Source of the DNA: Bradyrhizobium sp. in8p8
Lineage (GTDB): Bacteria; Pseudomonadota; Alphaproteobacteria; Rhizobiales; Xanthobacteraceae
DNA length: 64,000 nt
NCBI RefSeq assembly: GCF_000426845.1
Contig: NZ_AUGD01000001.1
Coordinates: forward strand, 310,001 to 374,000
Reading direction: 5' to 3'
Positions 26,852-35,979 of this stretch are shown here, one piece after another; the first letter of the stretch is position 1; each line of letters starts with the position of its first letter. Position numbers and translations under genes: made by a program. The notes below the pieces were generated by a model, which saw nothing but the letters and a program-made list of their open reading frames with translations, was not told where the DNA came from and searched no databases.

Positions 26852-28306
26852 ATGGCGCTCCCGCGATCGGGCAATTGCATCATGGATTTCGACCAGCTCA
26901 CACTGACCGAGGCCACGGACGGCCTCCGCGCCGGGAAGGTTACGAGCACCGCGCTGACGCGGGAAGCCCTGGCTCGCGCCAAAGCCAACGCCGGCCTCAA
27001 TGTCTTCGTCACGCTGGACGAGACCGGTGCCTTGGAGGCCGCCGCCGCGTTCGACGTGGCAGGCGACAGAAGCAAGCCGCTCGGCGGCGTGCCGGTCGTG
27101 ATCAAAGACAACATCGAGGTGGCCGGGCTGCCCTGCAGCGCCGGTACCCCGGCGCTGCAGGATTACATTCCAGCGATGGACGCGCCCGTCGTGGCAAAGC
27201 TGCGCGCCGCGGGAGCAATCATCATCGGCAAGACCAGCATGCACGAATTGGCCTTCGGCATCTCCGGCTACAACACCGCGTTCAAGACCGGCGCCGAGTT
27301 CGGCGTGCGCAATGCCTATGATCGCGCGCGGATCGCCGGTGGCTCCTCGTCCGGCACGGGCGCCGCGATCGGCGCACGGATCGTCGCGGGCGGGCTCGGC
27401 ACCGACACCGGCGGATCAGTGCGCGTGCCCGCCGCCCTGAATGGGTGCGCCTCGCTGCGGCCGACGATCGGACGCTACCCGCAGAACGGCATCGCGCCCA
27501 TCTCACATACCCGCGATACCGCGGGGCCCATGGCCGCAACCGTGGCCGATGTCGCGCTGCTCGACCGCATCATCGCGGGCGGAGACGAGATTGCACCGGC
27601 TGATCTGAAGCAGGTGCGCATCGGCATCGTGACGTCCATGCTGGCCAATCTCGATTCCGACACCGCGGCCGCATTCGACACGGCGATCGGGAAGATGAAA
27701 GCCCGGCATATCACGATCCTGGAGATCGAAATGCCACGATTGGCCGAGCTCAACGGTCAGGTCGGGTTTCCGGTCGCGCTGTATGAAGCATACGACGACA
27801 TGGTTGCGTATCTGAAGCACACCGGTACTGATCTCAGCATCGAAGCGCTGGCGAAGGAGATCTCGAGCCCCGACGTGAAGGGCACCTATGATGGGCTCGT
27901 TATCCCGCGCAAACTGCCGGGCCCCAACGACACGCTGATCGATGCCAGGCCGATCTACGATGCCGCGATCAAGATCGCGCGCCCCGCGCTTCAGGCGCTG
28001 TACAGCGAAACGTTTTCGGGAAACAGGCTCGACGCCATCGCTTTCCCGACAACGCCGCGCGTCGCGATTGCCTCCAATCCCGATTCCAGCAGCCTCGAAA
28101 ATTTCGGGCTCTTCATCCAGAACACCGATCCCGGGAGCAATGCCGGTATTCCCGGAATTCAGATCCCGATTGCGCTGGGCGACACCAGCCAACTGCCGAT
28201 CGGGCTCGAGCTGGATGGCCCCGCAGGAAGCGACCGTCACCTGCTTGCTATCGGAATCGCGCTGGAGACACTATTCGGACGATTGCCGCCCCCGCGCCGA
28301 TCATGA
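26852..28306 (+). CDS. Amidase signature family enzyme (indoleacetamide-hydrolase-like)
   Basis: A 484-residue amidase with the Ser-Ser-Lys triad in place. Lys85 lies in VVIKDN; the Ser-rich signature is GGSSSGTGAAIG; the nucleophile Ser lies in GTDTGGSVRVPA. Length fits the family. I use the ATG at 26852 because GGAGGG sits 9 bases upstream; another ATG at 26882 is possible. Substrate is not certain. Proteins annotated as indoleacetamide hydrolase and as allophanate hydrolase share this pattern. Its place after an indolepyruvate-type oxidoreductase is suggestive of aromatic amino acid or auxin metabolism, but that is inference. It converges on the LysR gene with a 6-base overlap. Confidence 0.85.
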   Translation: MALPRSGNCIMDFDQLTLTEATDGLRAGKVTSTALTREALARAKANAGLNVFVTLDETGALEAAAAFDVAGDRSKPLGGVPVVIKDNIEVAGLPCSAGTPALQDYIPAMDAPVVAKLRAAGAIIIGKTSMHELAFGISGYNTAFKTGAEFGVRNAYDRARIAGGSSSGTGAAIGARIVAGGLGTDTGGSVRVPAALNGCASLRPTIGRYPQNGIAPISHTRDTAGPMAATVADVALLDRIIAGGDEIAPADLKQVRIGIVTSMLANLDSDTAAAFDTAIGKMKARHITILEIEMPRLAELNGQVGFPVALYEAYDDMVAYLKHTGTDLSIEALAKEISSPDVKGTYDGLVIPRKLPGPNDTLIDARPIYDAAIKIARPALQALYSETFSGNRLDAIAFPTTPRVAIASNPDSSSLENFGLFIQNTDPGSNAGIPGIQIPIALGDTSQLPIGLELDGPAGSDRHLLAIGIALETLFGRLPPPRRS

Positions 28307-29212
28307 GTAGGGGTTGATCAGCTTCTGCTGCTCGGCGCTGTGGTGCACGAGCAGGTCGATGAAGGTCCTGACTTTAGCCGACAGATGATGGCGGTGCGGA
28401 TAGACCGCATTCATGGACAGCTCGACCGTACGATATTCCGGCAAGAGACGCACGAGGCGGCCGGCTTCGAGATCGTCCTGAATGAGAAACCCGGCCATCA
28501 GGCACACGGCGGCGCCATCGAGCGCGACCTCGCGCAGCGCCTCCCCGCTGTTGGTGACGAAGCTGCCTGAGATCCGCACGGAGGCCGGCGTGCCCTTGCG
28601 GTCAAGGAAGCGCCATTCGTCGCCGAACGGATAGTTCAAGTGCCGCCCACAATTGTGCCCGGTGAGCTCGTCGAGCTTCTGCACGCGGCCGTGCTTGTCG
28701 ATATAATCGTGCGAGCAGCACAGCACGTGGCGCCAAGTGGCGAGGCTTCGCACGACAAGGCTCGAATCCCGCGGTTGCGTCATGCGGAGGGCAACATCGT
28801 AGCCTTCCTCGATCAGGTCGACTTCGGCCTCCCCCATGCGCAGGTCGATCTTGAGCTCCGGACAGGTGGACAGAAGTCGCGCCACGACCGGCGCCACCAG
28901 TGGCACCATATGGGTAGCGACGTGAACGCGCAGCGTTCCACGAGGCACCGACTGCAGTTCGCTCGCGATGTCGTCGGCCTGTTCGAGATCGGCGAGGATC
29001 TGCGTTGAGCGCTCGTAATAGGCTTTGCCGATCTCCGTAAGGCTGACCTTCCGCGTGGTGCGGTTGAGCAGCCGCACCCCAAGCCGGTCCTCCAGCGCCT
29101 GGACGTGGTTGCTCACCATCGTGGTGGACATGTTGAGCCGGCGGGCCGCGGCTGAGAAGCCGCCAGCGTCGACCACGCGGACGAAAGCAGTGAGGCTCGT
29201 AAAGCGGTCCAT
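28301..29212 (-). CDS. LysR family transcriptional regulator
   Basis: A 303-residue LysR-type regulator. The N-terminal winged helix-turn-helix (residues 1-60) reads FVRVVDAGGFSAAARRLNMS and then LLNRTTRKVSLTEIG. The C-terminal periplasmic-binding-like domain follows. The first pair belongs to the CrgA/DmlR-type subgroup. The start is ATG at 29212, where homology begins, though the frame runs much further upstream as an antisense shadow. It is divergent from the efflux operon at 29354, and the gap contains GATTATC/GATAATC elements suitable as its operator, so it probably controls that operon. Confidence 0.93.
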   Translation of the reverse strand: MDRFTSLTAFVRVVDAGGFSAAARRLNMSTTMVSNHVQALEDRLGVRLLNRTTRKVSLTEIGKAYYERSTQILADLEQADDIASELQSVPRGTLRVHVATHMVPLVAPVVARLLSTCPELKIDLRMGEAEVDLIEEGYDVALRMTQPRDSSLVVRSLATWRHVLCCSHDYIDKHGRVQKLDELTGHNCGRHLNYPFGDEWRFLDRKGTPASVRISGSFVTNSGEALREVALDGAAVCLMAGFLIQDDLEAGRLVRLLPEYRTVELSMNAVYPHRHHLSAKVRTFIDLLVHHSAEQQKLINPYS

Positions 29213-29224
29213 GTCGAACGCCCC

Positions 29225-29272
29225 GATTATCAATCTTCGCTGGATAATCATTCCAGTTTTTGACGGATTATC
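29225..29272. promoter_or_regulatory. Triple GATTATC/GATAATC array, probable LysR operator
   Basis: GATTATC (29225-29231), its inverse GATAATC (29243-29249) and GATTATC again (29266-29272) lie in the divergent gap. The first two form an inverted repeat with an 11-base spacer, matching the T-N11-A style of LysR binding. The second and third form another inverted repeat with a 16-base spacer. Three matched sites in 48 bases is unlikely by chance and fits tetramer binding with activation and autorepression. Confidence 0.65.
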
Positions 29273-29353
29273 ACAATGGGAGGGACGACGCATCTTACCC
29301 GCATCAACAACACGTCCCGACGCACCGGGACGTGCGGGAATTCCGAGGACACC

Positions 29354-30502
29354 ATGTCGATCGCTTATGTTGCTGAAACCAATAAGAAAATCAGCCTCCG
29401 TCCATCCCGCCAAGCGATCCAGCGGGTGGCCTTGGGCCTGGCGTTGACGCTCGGGATCGCCGCGGCCGGGCGCTTCGGTTACGACTACATCACCACCGGC
29501 CGCTACCTGGAATCCACCGATGACGCCTATGTGAAGGCGGACTCGACGATCGTCGCGCCTAAGGTCTCCGGCTACATCGCGAAGGTGCTGGTCGGAGACA
29601 ACGAGAAGGTGAAGGCGGGCCAGGTGCTTGCCAAGATCGACGACCGCGACTTCAAGGCGGCGCTCGATCAGGCCCGCGCCGATGTCGCCGCTGCCGAAGC
29701 GTCGGTGCGCAACATCGATGCCCAGTTGAAGCTGCAACAGCCGATCATCGAGCAAGGCACGGCTGATGTTGCTGCTGCGGAGGCCAACCTGAAATTCGCG
29801 CAGGAGGAGCGCGCCCGGTACGACGATCTCATGAAGACGGGGTCGGGTACGGTCCAGCGCGCACAGCAGACCGATGCGGCGCTGCGCGCCAGCAGCGCCC
29901 AATTGCAGCACGCCAAGTTCGGCCTGCTGGCCGCGCAGCGAAAAATCGACGTTCTCACCACGCAGCGCGCCCAGGCCGCAGCGCAGCTCGAACGCGCCCG
30001 CGCCGTCGCGGAGCAGGCCGCGCTCAATCTGTCCTATACCACGATCACCGCTCCGGTCGAAGGCACGGTCGGTGCCCGCAGCTTGCGCGTCGGCCAGTAC
30101 GTGCAAGCCGGCACACAGCTGATGGCGGTGGTGCCACTCGACGCCGTCTATGTCGTCGCCAATTTCAAGGAGACGCAACTCACGCATATGCGCCCCGGCC
30201 AGCCGGTCGAGCTGCACGTCGACAGCTTCCGCAACACCACCCTCCGCGGCCATGTTGACAGCCTGTCGCCCGCCAGCGGACTCGAATTCGCGCTGCTGCC
30301 CCCCGACAATGCCACCGGCAACTTCACGAAGATCGTGCAGCGCGTGCCGGTGAAGATCGTGCTCGATGACCACAGCCTGACCGGCCTCCTGCGGCCGGGC
30401 ATGTCCGCGGTGCCGGTTGTCGACACCAAACAGACGGTGCTCGCCGAGCGGGGGACTGCCAAGCAGATCGCCGGCAAGACGGCTCGTTCGAGCGGGGGTT
30501 GA
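29354..30502 (+). CDS. EmrA/HlyD-type efflux adaptor
   Basis: Periplasmic adaptor for a major-facilitator exporter. It is 382 residues from the preferred ATG at 29354 (GAGG upstream); an earlier ATG at 29276 has a poor context and an unrelated extension. It has one N-terminal membrane helix (about residues 20-40), then the DDAYVKADSTIVAPKVSGYI lipoyl half, a coiled-coil hairpin with QARADVAAAEA repeats, a second lipoyl half with ITAPVEGTVGARSLRVG, and a beta-barrel region ending in LRPGMSAVPVVD. One base separates its stop from the next start, indicating translational coupling with the transporter. Confidence 0.92.
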   Translation: MSIAYVAETNKKISLRPSRQAIQRVALGLALTLGIAAAGRFGYDYITTGRYLESTDDAYVKADSTIVAPKVSGYIAKVLVGDNEKVKAGQVLAKIDDRDFKAALDQARADVAAAEASVRNIDAQLKLQQPIIEQGTADVAAAEANLKFAQEERARYDDLMKTGSGTVQRAQQTDAALRASSAQLQHAKFGLLAAQRKIDVLTTQRAQAAAQLERARAVAEQAALNLSYTTITAPVEGTVGARSLRVGQYVQAGTQLMAVVPLDAVYVVANFKETQLTHMRPGQPVELHVDSFRNTTLRGHVDSLSPASGLEFALLPPDNATGNFTKIVQRVPVKIVLDDHSLTGLLRPGMSAVPVVDTKQTVLAERGTAKQIAGKTARSSGG

Positions 30503-30503
30503 C

Positions 30504-32114
30504 ATGAGCACCCTCCAGCCGACCTTCGACGCCGCTGCCGGCCGCCCCGCCCGCAGCGAGCCAACCGCACCCTCAGTATCCGCGAAGACCTGGATCGCGG
30601 TGATCGGCGCGACGCTTGGCGCCTTCATGGCGGTGCTGAACATCCAAATCGTCAACGCCTCGCTCGCCGACATCCAGGGCGCGATCGGCGCCGGCATCGA
30701 CGACGGCGGCTGGATCTCGACCTCCTATCTGGTCGCCGAAATCGTGGTGATCCCGCTGTCCGGCTGGCTGGCACAGGTGTTCTCGATCCGCATCTATCTG
30801 CTCACCAACGCGATCCTGTTCCTGGCTCTCTCCGCGGCCTGCGCGCTGGCGCAGGACCTGTCGCAGATGATCGTGCTGCGCGCCATCCAGGGTTTCACCG
30901 GCGGCGTGCTGATTCCGCTGGCCTTCACGTTGATCATCACCTTGCTGCCGCGCGGCAAGCAGCCGGTGGGCCTCGCGCTGTTCGCACTCTCGGCGACGTT
31001 CGCGCCGGCGATCGGCCCGACCATCGGCGGCTATCTCACCGAGAATTTTGGCTGGCAGTACATCTTCTACGTCAACCTCGTGCCCGGCGCGATCATGGTC
31101 GGCATGCTCTGGTACGCGCTCGAGGCCAAGCCGATGAAGCTGTCGCTCCTGCGGGGAGGCGATTGGGCCGGCATTGTCACCATGGCAATCGGCCTATCCG
31201 CACTCCAGACCGTGCTGGAGGAAGGCAACAAGGACGACTGGTTCGGCTCGCCCTTCATCGTCAAGCTCAGCGTGATCGCGGCCATCGCACTGGTCTCGTT
31301 CCTGGTCATCGAGCTCACGGTAAAGAAGCCGCTGCTCAATCTGCGCCTGCTCGTCCGCCGCAATTTCGGATTCGGCATGCTCGCGAACTTTCTGCTGGGC
31401 ATCGCGCTGTACGGCTCGGTGTTCATCCTGCCGCAATATCTGGCCCGCATCCAGGGCTACAATGCCGAGCAGATCGGCATGGTGCTGGCCTGGACCGGGC
31501 TGCCCCAACTCCTGCTGATTCCGCTGGTGCCGCGCCTGATGCAGCGCTTCGACGCGCGGATCATCATCGGCATCGGCTTCGTGCTGTTCGCGGCTTCAAA
31601 CTTCATGAACATCCATATGACCAATGACTATGCCGCCGACCAGCTGCTCTGGCCCAATGTGGTGCGAGCGCTCGGTCAGGCGCTGGTGATGGCGCCGCTG
31701 TCGGCCGTGGCAACCGCAGGCATCGAACCGGAGAATGCAGGCTCGGCCTCCGGCCTGTTCAACATGATGCGCAATCTCGGCGGGGCCGTCGGCATCGCCC
31801 TACTTCAGACTGCCCTGACCAAGCGCGAGCAGTATCATTCCAACGTGCTGATGCAGTCGGTGTCGGCATTCGATCAGGCGACGCGCACGCGGCTGGAGCA
31901 GCTCACCCAGTACTTCGTCAATCACGGCATCCTCGACCATGCAGATGCCGTGCATCGCGCCTATGTCGCAATCGGCCGCATCGTGCAGAAGCAGGCCTAT
32001 ATCCTCGCGTTCAGCGACACTTTCTATCTGCTCGGCATGGCGCTGATCGTGGCGCTGCTCGCCGTCCTCTTCCTGAAGAAGCCCGGCCAGACTTCCGCTG
32101 GCGGCGCCCACTGA
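30504..32114 (+). CDS. DHA2-family MFS drug exporter (EmrB-like)
   Basis: A proton-driven exporter of 536 residues with about 14 membrane helices. DHA2 hallmarks are the first helix LGAFMAVLNIQIVNASLADI, the motif around W-I-S-T-S-Y-L-V-A-E, and RAIQGFTGGVLIPL in helix 4-5. It ends in a long C-terminal loop and a final helix before LFLKKP. The start ATG at 30504 follows the adaptor stop by one base. With the adaptor it forms a two-part pump that needs an external TolC-type channel. Substrate is unknown; drugs, plant phenolics or siderophores are typical. Confidence 0.93.
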   Translation: MSTLQPTFDAAAGRPARSEPTAPSVSAKTWIAVIGATLGAFMAVLNIQIVNASLADIQGAIGAGIDDGGWISTSYLVAEIVVIPLSGWLAQVFSIRIYLLTNAILFLALSAACALAQDLSQMIVLRAIQGFTGGVLIPLAFTLIITLLPRGKQPVGLALFALSATFAPAIGPTIGGYLTENFGWQYIFYVNLVPGAIMVGMLWYALEAKPMKLSLLRGGDWAGIVTMAIGLSALQTVLEEGNKDDWFGSPFIVKLSVIAAIALVSFLVIELTVKKPLLNLRLLVRRNFGFGMLANFLLGIALYGSVFILPQYLARIQGYNAEQIGMVLAWTGLPQLLLIPLVPRLMQRFDARIIIGIGFVLFAASNFMNIHMTNDYAADQLLWPNVVRALGQALVMAPLSAVATAGIEPENAGSASGLFNMMRNLGGAVGIALLQTALTKREQYHSNVLMQSVSAFDQATRTRLEQLTQYFVNHGILDHADAVHRAYVAIGRIVQKQAYILAFSDTFYLLGMALIVALLAVLFLKKPGQTSAGGAH

Positions 32115-32140
32115 CTCAAGTCCAACAGAGGAGAACGACG

Positions 32141-32626
32141 ATGAAGCCTCGCATGAACTACTACCAGGCCGCACCCGATACCATCAAAGCGCTGATGGCG
32201 CTGGAGGCGCAGATCCAGTCGACGGGTCTGGAGAAATCACTGATCGAACTCGTCAAGATCCGGGCGTCGCAGATCAACGGCTGCGCGTTCTGCATCAACA
32301 TGCACACCGAAGACGCGCGCAAGCGCGGCGAGACCGAGCAGCGCATCTATCTCCTCGATGCCTGGCGCGAATCCTCGCTCTATACCGAGCGCGAACGCGC
32401 CGCGCTGGCCTGGACCGAGGCGGTGACGCTGATCTCCGAGACGCATGCGCCCGACGACGCCTACGAGCAGGCCCGCGCGCAATTCTCCGCGGAGGAGGCG
32501 GTGAACCTGACCATGCTGATCGCGACGATCAACGCCTGGAATAGGATCGCGATCGCGTTCCGCGCCGTCCATCCGGTGAAGGTGAAGGCGTCGATGGCGC
32601 AGGCAACCACGTCGACACAAATATAG
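32141..32626 (+). CDS. Carboxymuconolactone decarboxylase/AhpD family protein
   Basis: A 161-residue AhpD-like protein with the catalytic C-A-F-C motif (Cys48 and Cys51), preceding Glu36 and following His55, which together form the proton-relay arrangement of alkylhydroperoxidase D. The helical core KSLIELVKIRASQINGC is typical. AGAGGAGA precedes the start. It is 26 bases after the efflux transporter, so it is likely the third gene of that operon, possibly detoxifying peroxides or quinone-like compounds handled with the pump. That pairing is inferred from position. Confidence 0.9.
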   Translation: MKPRMNYYQAAPDTIKALMALEAQIQSTGLEKSLIELVKIRASQINGCAFCINMHTEDARKRGETEQRIYLLDAWRESSLYTERERAALAWTEAVTLISETHAPDDAYEQARAQFSAEEAVNLTMLIATINAWNRIAIAFRAVHPVKVKASMAQATTSTQI

Positions 32627-32715
32627 ATCGTCATGCGCGGGCTTGACCCGCGCATCCATCAAAATGAACCTCTGACTCCTGATGGATTGCTGGGTGAGGC
32701 CCGGCAATGACGATC
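32626..32715. repeat. Intergenic palindromic repeat element (REP-like), copy 1
   Basis: A 90-bp imperfect palindrome bounded by GATCGTCAT and ATGACGATC, with two sub-hairpins containing GCGGGCTTGACCCGC and GGGTGAGGCCCGG. It separates the convergent AhpD-like and transaminase genes and overlaps the last 2 bases of the latter. Related copies are listed at 33651, 40131 and 42553. Confidence 0.7.
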
Positions 32716-33574
32716 AAACCGCCGTCGCCTTGGCGAACTCCACGTAAATCTCGCGAAGGCGCGTTGCCACCGGGCCGGGCTTACCGTCGCCGATCGTCTT
32801 GCCGTCAATGGCGACCACCGGCTGCACGAAGGAGGATGCGCTGGTGATGAACGCCTCCTTGGCGGCGAGCGCCTCTGCGACCGTGAACGAACGTTCCTCG
32901 ACACGGAGCTGGCGTTCCTCGGCGAGTGCGATCACCGCTTTGCGGGTGCAGCCCGGCAGGATCGCGTTGGAATTCCTGCGCGTGACGATGACGTCGTCCT
33001 TGGTCAGGATGAACGCCGACGACGAGCCGCCCTCGGTGACGTATCCGTCTTCCAGCATCCAGGCCTCGCCCGCGCCGGCCTCCGCGGCGGCCTGCTTCGC
33101 CAAGACCTGCGCCAGCAGCGCCACGCTCTTGATGTCGCGTCGCTCCCAGCGGATGTCGGGCACAGTGATGACATTGATGCCGGTCTTCGCCGAGGCGGCG
33201 TTGACGATGTCCTTCTCGGACGTGAACATCACCAGGCTCGACTTGACGTCACCCTTGGGGAACGGGAAGTCGCGCCCCTTGTCGGCGCCGCGGGTGACCT
33301 GGAGGTAGACGAGGCCATTGTCGAGCTTGTTGCGCGCGATCAGTTCCTTCTGAAGCTCGGTGATGCGCTCGATCGTCTCCGGCAGCTTCAGCTTGATTTC
33401 GCCAACGGAACGCTCAAGCCGCGCCAGATGCGAGGCGTTGTCGACCAGCTTGCCGTCGAGCACGGCCGAGACTTCGTAGATGCCGTCCGCGAACAGAAAG
33501 CCGCGATCGAGCACCGAGATCTTGGCTTCCGAGAGCGGGACGAATGAGCCGTTGACGTAGGCGATCGGGTCCAA
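32714..33574 (-). CDS. D-amino-acid transaminase
   Basis: A PLP enzyme of aminotransferase fold class IV, 286 residues. It interconverts D-amino acids and 2-keto acids, for example D-alanine plus 2-oxoglutarate to pyruvate plus D-glutamate. Recognisable parts are DRGFLFADGIYEV, the catalytic Lys in W-E-R-R-D-I-K-S, G-A-G-E-A-W-M-L-E-D-G, VTEGGSSSAF and NSNAILPGCTR. I use a TTG start at 33574, preceded by AGGAG ten bases upstream; the frame extends to an ATG at 33640 but that part lacks homology. It lies downstream of a glutamate/aspartate importer. D-specificity rather than branched-chain specificity is a family-level inference. Confidence 0.87.
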   Translation of the reverse strand: MDPIAYVNGSFVPLSEAKISVLDRGFLFADGIYEVSAVLDGKLVDNASHLARLERSVGEIKLKLPETIERITELQKELIARNKLDNGLVYLQVTRGADKGRDFPFPKGDVKSSLVMFTSEKDIVNAASAKTGINVITVPDIRWERRDIKSVALLAQVLAKQAAAEAGAGEAWMLEDGYVTEGGSSSAFILTKDDVIVTRRNSNAILPGCTRKAVIALAEERQLRVEERSFTVAEALAAKEAFITSASSFVQPVVAIDGKTIGDGKPGPVATRLREIYVEFAKATAV

Positions 33575-33650
33575 GGCGCGGGTCTCCTGGGGGGATGGGA
33601 AATTTGGCGCGCTTATACGCCAGTTAGGGGGACGGATCACCCCTCTATTC

Positions 33651-33755
33651 GCATTCCGGGGCAGCGCGAAGCGACGAGCCCGGAATCCATTTCGCCCCGC
33701 GTTACGCCGCCTGATGGATCCCGGGCTCGCGCTACGGGCGCCCCCGGGACGACCA
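33651..33755. repeat. Intergenic palindromic repeat element, copy 2
   Basis: A pair of GC-rich inverted segments (GCATTCCGGGG ... CCCGGAATCCAT, then ATGGATCCCGGGC ... CCCCGGGACGACC). It lies between the end of gltL and the start of the transaminase gene. Its core matches copy 4 at 42553. It may act as an mRNA 3' end signal for the glt operon. Confidence 0.65.
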
Positions 33756-33759
33756 TCGG

Positions 33760-34491
33760 TTAGTGGGAGAGGATCTTCGACAAGAACTTCTGCGCGCGGT
33801 CGCTGCGGGGCTTGCCGAAGAAATCGTCCTTCGACGCGTCCTCGACGATCTCGCCTCGGTCCATGAAGATGACGCGGTTGGCGACCTTGCGGGCAAAGCC
33901 CATCTCGTGAGTAACCACCATCATAGTCATACCTTCACGGGCGAGATCGACCATCACATCGAGAACTTCGCTGACCATTTCAGGATCGAGCGCCGAGGTC
34001 GGCTCGTCGAACAGCATCACGATCGGGTCCATGGCGAGCGCGCGGGCGATGGCGACGCGCTGCTGCTGACCGCCGGAGAGCTGAGCCGGAAATTTCTGCG
34101 CCTGCTCCTTCAACCCGACGCGCTCCAGCAACTGCATGCCCTTGGTCTGCGCCTTGTCGCGCGGGCGGCCCAGCACCTTCTCCTGCGCCAGACAGAGATT
34201 GTCGATGATCTTGAGGTGCGGAAACAACTCGAAGTGCTGGAACACCATGCCGACGCGCGAGCGCAGCTTCGGCAGGTTGGTCTTGGGATCGTTGACCTTG
34301 GTGCCGTCGACCAGGATGTCGCCGCTCTGGAACGGCTCCAGCGCATTGACGCATTTGATCAGCGTCGACTTGCCCGAGCCGGAGGGGCCGCAGACCACGA
34401 CGACCTCACCCTTGGTGACGCTGGTGGTGCAGTCGGTCAGCACCTGGAAACTCGGCGTGTACCATTTGTTGACGTGGCTGATTTCGATCAT
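33760..34491 (-). CDS. gltL: Glutamate/aspartate ABC transporter, ATP-binding protein
   Basis: The 243-residue ATPase of a polar amino acid importer. It has Walker [10 protein letters not shown], the family-typical Q-loop region [12 protein letters not shown], signature LSGGQQQR, Walker B IVMLFDEP and the switch His in [15 protein letters not shown]. It closely follows the E. coli GltL pattern throughout, including [24 protein letters not shown] opening. It ends the gltIJKL order, 12 bases after gltK. Confidence 0.93.
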   Translation of the reverse strand: MIEISHVNKWYTPSFQVLTDCTTSVTKGEVVVVCGPSGSGKSTLIKCVNALEPFQSGDILVDGTKVNDPKTNLPKLRSRVGMVFQHFELFPHLKIIDNLCLAQEKVLGRPRDKAQTKGMQLLERVGLKEQAQKFPAQLSGGQQQRVAIARALAMDPIVMLFDEPTSALDPEMVSEVLDVMVDLAREGMTMMVVTHEMGFARKVANRVIFMDRGEIVEDASKDDFFGKPRSDRAQKFLSKILSH

Positions 34492-34503
34492 GAGCGCCTA
34501 GCC

Positions 34504-35196
34504 TCAGCGAATGATGGCGATGCGCGCCTGCAGGCGGCGGACGCCGTATGACGCGACACAGGAAATGGTGAAGTAGACGATCGCAGCGAACAGGTACATT
34601 TCAACGAGGCGTCCATCGCGCTGGGCCACCTTGCTGGCCGCTCCGAGAAAGTCCGTGATCGACAGGACGTAGACCAGCGAGGTGTCCTGGAACAGCACGA
34701 TGGTCTGCGTGATCAGGACCGGCAGCATGTTGCGGAAGGCCTGCGGCAGCACGACGTAGCGCATGGACTGCGCGTAGGTCAGCCCCAGCGCGCTCGCGGC
34801 GGCCGGCTGTCCGCGCGAGATCGACTGGATGCCGGCGCGCATGATCTCGGAGAAGTAAGCGGCCTCAAACATGATGAAGGTGATGAGAGAGGACGCGAAG
34901 GCGCCGACGCTGATCGGCCGTGAGGCGCCGGTCACCCACTGCCCGATATAGGGCACCAGGAAGTAGAACCAGAAGATCACCAGCACCAGCGGCAGCGACC
35001 GCATGAAATCGACATAGATGCCGGCGATCCGACCGAGGATCTTGAAGCCGGAGAGACGCATGAGGGCGAGCGCCGTGCCGAAGATGAGGCCGCCGAGTGC
35101 AGCGAGCCCCGTCAGCGTCAGCGTGAACGTCATGCCTTCATAGAACAGGTAGGGCAGCGCGCGGCGGATGACGTCGAAATCGAGATTGGCGAACAT
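34504..35196 (-). CDS. gltK: Glutamate/aspartate ABC transporter permease, second subunit
   Basis: A 230-residue inner-membrane permease with about five helices. It has the conserved EAA loop (SISRGQPAAASALGLTYAQS, then VVLPQAFRNMLPVLIT) that contacts the ATPase. The match to the GltK pattern extends to FQDTSLVYVLSITDFL. It starts 4 bases after gltJ ends and lies 12 bases before gltL. With GltJ it forms the heterodimeric channel. Confidence 0.92.
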   Translation of the reverse strand: MFANLDFDVIRRALPYLFYEGMTFTLTLTGLAALGGLIFGTALALMRLSGFKILGRIAGIYVDFMRSLPLVLVIFWFYFLVPYIGQWVTGASRPISVGAFASSLITFIMFEAAYFSEIMRAGIQSISRGQPAAASALGLTYAQSMRYVVLPQAFRNMLPVLITQTIVLFQDTSLVYVLSITDFLGAASKVAQRDGRLVEMYLFAAIVYFTISCVASYGVRRLQARIAIIR

Positions 35197-35200
35197 CGCG

Positions 35201-35932
35201 CTATTTCCCCGTGATGTAGCCGGGGATCGCGACCCAGCGCTCGAGGAAGCGCATCGCGGTCACGACCACCGCGTTGACGAGGAGGTAAAGGAGGGTCGCG
35301 GCCGTGAAGGCCTCAAACACCTGGAACGAGAATTCCTGCATCGAGCGCGCCTGTCCGGTCAGCTCGAGCAAGCCAATGGTGATCGCAACCGCGGTATTCT
35401 TGATGGTGTTGAGGAATTCGGAGGTCAGCGGCGGCAGGATGATGCGGAATGCCATGGGCAGCAGCACGTAGCGATAGGTCTGCACCGTGGTCAGACCCAG
35501 CGCGGTCGCCGCCATCTTCTGTCCGCGCGGCAGCGAACCGATGCCGGCCTGCAATTGCACGGCGACGCGGGCCGACATGAAGAAGCCGACGCCGATCGCG
35601 GCCGTCCAGAACGGCGCATTCGGCAGTTGCTTCAGCCACGTGCCGGCGCCTTTGGGGAGCAATTCCGGCAGCACGAAAAACCACAGGAACAACTGCACGA
35701 GCAGCGGCATGTTGCGAAAAAATTCGACATAGGCGAAGCCGAACCAGTTCGCGCCTTTCGACGGCAGCGTACGCATGACGCCGACGATCGAGCCGGTGAT
35801 CAGCGCAATGACCCAGGCCAGCGCCGCGGTCTTGAGGGTCAGCGCAAGGCCCGACAGCAGCATATCGAGATAGGTGCCGGTCCCCATCGGATTCGGCTGG
35901 AAAAAGATTCCCCAGTTCCAGTTGTAGTTCAC
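35201..35932 (-). CDS. gltJ: Glutamate/aspartate ABC transporter permease, first subunit
   Basis: The first permease of the importer, 243 residues from the preferred GTG at 35932 (GGGGGA upstream). That start aligns with the W-N-W-G-I-F beginning of GltJ. An ATG at 35956 gives eight more residues and also has a purine-rich leader, so the start is not certain. The EAA loop is SLPRGQKMAATALGLT and then VLLPMAFRIILPPLTSEFLN. It is separated from the binding-protein gene by a strong hairpin (35980-36016), unlike the tightly packed gltJ-gltK-gltL. Confidence 0.9.
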   Translation of the reverse strand: MNYNWNWGIFFQPNPMGTGTYLDMLLSGLALTLKTAALAWVIALITGSIVGVMRTLPSKGANWFGFAYVEFFRNMPLLVQLFLWFFVLPELLPKGAGTWLKQLPNAPFWTAAIGVGFFMSARVAVQLQAGIGSLPRGQKMAATALGLTTVQTYRYVLLPMAFRIILPPLTSEFLNTIKNTAVAITIGLLELTGQARSMQEFSFQVFEAFTAATLLYLLVNAVVVTAMRFLERWVAIPGYITGK

Positions 35933-35979
35933 GTGTCCCCCGCGCGAACGCGCCATGGATGTCCTGGGCGCCTATGCAA

